Assembly (NCBI GenBank): GCA_963974265.1
Contig: CAXBDR010000086.1
Coordinates: 1-17,246, forward strand
Source: CAISIP01 sp963974265
GTDB lineage: Bacteria > Pseudomonadota > Gammaproteobacteria > Burkholderiales > Burkholderiaceae_C
Direction of reading: 5' to 3'
Length of the DNA stretch: 17,246 nt
Made by a program: the position numbers and the translations under genes. Under the pieces are notes generated by a model. That model was not told where the DNA came from, did no database searches, and saw only the letters and a program-made list of their open reading frames with translations. Position 1 is the stretch's first letter. Each line of letters opens with the position of its first letter. Below are positions 14,962-17,246 of the stretch, piece by piece.

Positions 14962-15794
14962 CAGGTCTTCTCCCCGATGCGCAGCACGATGGCCTCTTCG
15001 CCGTAGACCTTGGCCGGCAGCGTGACGCGCCCCTCCTCGGTCTCCAGCACGACCGCGACCGGCGTCAGGTCCAGGATGCGGCCTTCGAAACCGCCCATGC
15101 GCACCGTCTGCCCGACCGAGAAGCTGTGGCGCAGATGGTGGCCACCGATCAGGTTGGCGACATAGGTTCGCGCGCCCAGGCTCAGCGCCAGCGCCACCGA
15201 GACCACCACCGAGCCCCCGGCGATGGCGGCGATGATGACCAGGAAGGTCACCTTGATGCCGATCTGGTCGGCGCCCACCAGCAAGGCGGTGACCAGGATC
15301 ACCGCCTGCACGGTGCGCCCGAGCAGTTCGCGCTGGCGCGACCCGGACACGGTCGACGTGGCCACCACCAGGTCGCGGGCGAGCCGGCTGAGCAGGAAAC
15401 CGGCGCCGATGATCAGTGCGCCCGAGAACAGCGTGGGTACGTAGTTGACGACGCCCGCCAGCCACGCCGTGAAGGCGTTCAGGCCCAGGACCTGCGTGGC
15501 CGCGGTGATGAAGAACAGCAGGATCAGCCAGAACACCAGGCTGCCCAGTACCCGGGCCGACGATTGCGGCAACTTGGCCCGCTCGGCGCCGCCCGACGCG
15601 GTCAGGCGTGCCAGGACACGGTCGACACCCACGGCGGCGCGCACGGCCAGCGAACGCATCACCCGGGCCACGAACCAGCCGACCAGCAACAACACGAAAG
15701 CGCCCAGCAGGCTCGGCAGGTACTGCCCGGCCCGGTCGGCGAACTGCGTGAACGCGCTGCCCAGTACCGCGCTCCAGTCCGTCAATACTTCCAT
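14961..15794 (-). CDS. MscS-type mechanosensitive channel family protein
   Basis: The 277-residue inner-membrane protein has about five hydrophobic segments (roughly 27-45, 84-104, 117-138, 160-179 and 183-206). A small soluble beta domain with MscS character follows: LSLGARTYVANLIGGHHLRHSFSVGQTVRMGGFEGRILDL, about 205-243. The layout matches small channels with conserved TM-helix repeats (PF05552 plus MscS domain, for example the CmpX type). The asparagine-containing PN motif usually found where the beta domain meets the C-terminal part is replaced by TLPAKVYGEEAIV, and the large C-terminal cage domain is missing. The likely role is ion or osmolyte release under membrane tension, but gating is not proven for this branch. 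The ATG at 15794 is the only sensible start, with a weak ribosome binding site. It heads the channel, MgtE-like, MgtE run. Confidence 0.85.
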   Translation of the reverse strand: MEVLTDWSAVLGSAFTQFADRAGQYLPSLLGAFVLLLVGWFVARVMRSLAVRAAVGVDRVLARLTASGGAERAKLPQSSARVLGSLVFWLILLFFITAATQVLGLNAFTAWLAGVVNYVPTLFSGALIIGAGFLLSRLARDLVVATSTVSGSRQRELLGRTVQAVILVTALLVGADQIGIKVTFLVIIAAIAGGSVVVSVALALSLGARTYVANLIGGHHLRHSFSVGQTVRMGGFEGRILDLTPVAVVLETEEGRVTLPAKVYGEEAIVLRIGEKT

Positions 15795-15954
15795 ACGCTC
15801 GGCCCCCGGGTCGGCTCGGCTGCCGACATGCTGTTGCACGGGCCGGCGGCACACCATGCGCCGCCAGGCCTGGATGTCAGCTTACCACCGGCTTGCGCAC
15901 TCGCCGTGGCCGGCGAACAACACCACCGGGCGACCCGGTCCGGGGTGGCTGCGA
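15795..15954. other. Gap between metY and the channel operon
   Basis: This 160-base gap follows metY and precedes the channel gene, both on the minus strand. It must hold any metY terminator and the promoter of the channel-mgtE run. I see a modest stem (CCACC 15923-15927 with GGTGG 15944-15948) but no T-run, and no convincing -35/-10 pair. Nothing looks like a known Mg2+ riboswitch by eye. Confidence 0.3.
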
Positions 15955-17232
15955 TCAGGTGCCGGCCAGCGCCTGGCCCAGGTCTTCGAGCAGGTCGTCG
16001 ATGTGCTCGATGCCGATCGACAGGCGCACCATGTCCTCCTGCACACCGGCCTTGGCGAGTTCATCCGCGCCCAGCTGGCGGTGCGTCGTCGACGCGGGAT
16101 GGCAGGCCAGCGACTTGGCGTCGCCGATGTTGACAAGTCGGGTGAACAGCTTGAGCGCATCCTGGAACCGGGCCCCGGCTTCCCGGCCGTCCTTGGCCTT
16201 GAGACCGAAACTGATGATGCCCGAGGCCCGCCCGCCCATCAGCGTCTTGACCAGGCCATGGTCGGGATGGTCGCTCAGGCCGGCGTAATTGACCCAGCCG
16301 ACCTTGGCGTGCGACTTGAGGAAACTCGCCACGCTCAGCGCGTTGTCGCAGATGCGGTCCATGCGCAGCGCCAGCGTCTCGATGCCTTGCAGGATCTGGA
16401 ACGCGTTCATCGGGCTCAGCGCCGCACCCATGTTGCGCAGCGGCACCACGCGGGCACGCCCGATGTAGGCCGCCGGGCCGAGGGCTTCGGTATAGACAAC
16501 GCCGTGGTAACTGACGTCCGGCTCGTTGAGCCGCTTGAAACGGGTCTTGTGCTCGGCCCAGGGGAACTTGCCGGAGTCCACGATCATGCCGCCGATGGAC
16601 GTGCCGTGGCCACCGAGGTATTTGGTCAGCGAATGCACGACGATGTCGGCGCCATGTTCGAACGGACGGCACAGGTAGGGGCTGGGCACGGTGTTGTCGA
16701 CGATCAGCGGCACGCCGGCATCGTGGGCCACCTTGGCCAGCGCCTGGAGGTCGGTGATGTTGCCCAGCGGATTGCCGACCGATTCGCAGAACACGGCCTT
16801 GGTCCTGTCGTCGATCAGCTTGGCGAACGAGGCCGGATCGCGGTAGTCGGCGAAGCGGGTTTCGATGCCCATCTGCGGCAAGGTATGGGCCAGCAGGTTG
16901 TAGGTGCCGCCGTACAGCGTCGACGCGGACACGATGTTGTCGCCGGCCTCGGCAATGGTCTGGATCGCGTAGGTGATGGCCGCCATGCCCGAGGCCACGG
17001 CCAGGCCACCGATGCCGCCTTCCATCTCCGCGACCCGGGCTTCGAGCACGGCGTTGGTCGGATTCATGATCCGGGTGTAGATGTTGCCCGGCACCTTCAG
17101 GTCGAACAGGTCGGCCCCGTGTTGCGTGTTGTCGAACGCATAGGCCACCGTCTGGTAGATCGGCACCGCGACCGCCTTGGTGGTCGGGTCCGGGGTGTAG
17201 CCGCCGTGCACGGCGATGGTTTCGATTTTCAT
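15955..17232 (-). CDS. metY: MetY, O-acetylhomoserine sulfhydrylase
   Basis: MetY is a cytosolic, PLP-dependent enzyme of the Cys/Met metabolism family. It makes homocysteine from O-acetylhomoserine and sulfide, or methionine with methanethiol. The 425-residue length is typical. Landmarks are ETIAVHGGYTPDPTT at the N-terminus (4-18), YTRIMNPTN (52-60), the PLP-stacking region SGMAAITYAI (81-90), CESVGNPLGNI (149-159), VDNTVPSPYLCRP (178-190), the PLP lysine K204 in HSLTKYLGGHGTSIGG (200-215), and LACHPASTTHRQL near the C-terminus. The long FPWAEHKTRFKRLNEPD insert is characteristic of MetY rather than MetB or MetC. The ATG at 17232 has GAGGAG (17238-17243) 5 bases upstream. No metX is visible, but the window ends just upstream of this gene. 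Confidence 0.95.
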   Translation of the reverse strand: MKIETIAVHGGYTPDPTTKAVAVPIYQTVAYAFDNTQHGADLFDLKVPGNIYTRIMNPTNAVLEARVAEMEGGIGGLAVASGMAAITYAIQTIAEAGDNIVSASTLYGGTYNLLAHTLPQMGIETRFADYRDPASFAKLIDDRTKAVFCESVGNPLGNITDLQALAKVAHDAGVPLIVDNTVPSPYLCRPFEHGADIVVHSLTKYLGGHGTSIGGMIVDSGKFPWAEHKTRFKRLNEPDVSYHGVVYTEALGPAAYIGRARVVPLRNMGAALSPMNAFQILQGIETLALRMDRICDNALSVASFLKSHAKVGWVNYAGLSDHPDHGLVKTLMGGRASGIISFGLKAKDGREAGARFQDALKLFTRLVNIGDAKSLACHPASTTHRQLGADELAKAGVQEDMVRLSIGIEHIDDLLEDLGQALAGT

Positions 17233-17237
17233 GGGGT

Positions 17238-17243
17238 CTCCTC
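17238..17243 (-). promoter_or_regulatory. Strong ribosome binding site of metY
   Basis: GAGGAG on the minus strand, 5 bases before the ATG at 17232, confirms the metY start. Confidence 0.65.
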
Positions 17244-17246
17244 AAA

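Noticed and set aside
15923..15948. Possible metY terminator (CCACC/GGTGG stem)
   Set aside because: Only a 5-bp outer stem with a large GC-rich loop and no T-run; too weak to call in GC-rich DNA.
1..17246. Mobile elements, defence systems, CRISPR arrays or prophage
   Set aside because: No transposase, integrase, repeat array or terminal inverted repeats were seen, and composition and gene density look uniform along the window.

Overview
The window is GC-rich, densely packed chromosomal DNA from a Gram-negative proteobacterium. The outer-membrane biogenesis genes lptD and surA, with amgK divergent from lptD, together with the base composition, suggest a betaproteobacterium, most likely Burkholderiales. 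That assignment is inference from gene families and context. I see no tRNA or rRNA gene, insertion sequence, integrase, CRISPR array or attachment site. No stretch longer than about 160 bases lacks a gene.

Layout. (1) Positions 1-4555, minus strand: lptD, surA and rsmA (cut by the window edge) form one tight unit for LPS export, outer-membrane protein folding and rRNA methylation. The pdxA gene that sits between surA and rsmA in E. coli is absent. (2) Positions 4646-8230, plus strand: amgK (cell-wall sugar recycling kinase), rsmE (16S rRNA methyltransferase), an MFS transporter coupled to rsmE by an ATGA overlap, and a YidB-like DUF937 protein. (3) Positions 8252-10633, minus strand: an alpha/beta hydrolase and an M20 dipeptidase, converging on the yidB-like gene at a shared hairpin. 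(4) Positions 10740-15794, minus strand: a run of almost gapless genes read as an MscS-type channel, a pore-less MgtE-like protein, full-length MgtE, a PfkB sugar kinase, a 28-codon ORF and an aldo/keto reductase. (5) Positions 15955-17232, minus strand: metY.

The most interesting parts are in region 4. The MscS-type channel, the MgtE-like protein with N and CBS domains but no transport pore, and full MgtE are linked by overlaps, which suggests a coordinated Mg2+/osmotic unit with a separate regulatory subunit. Downstream, the PfkB kinase resembles the sulfofructose kinase YihV and keeps the three residues I recall as sulfonate-binding in YihV. It is joined to the aldo/keto reductase through a small ORF that overlaps each neighbour by exactly four bases. 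These are hypotheses. The rest of the window is ordinary housekeeping sequence with well-recognised families.
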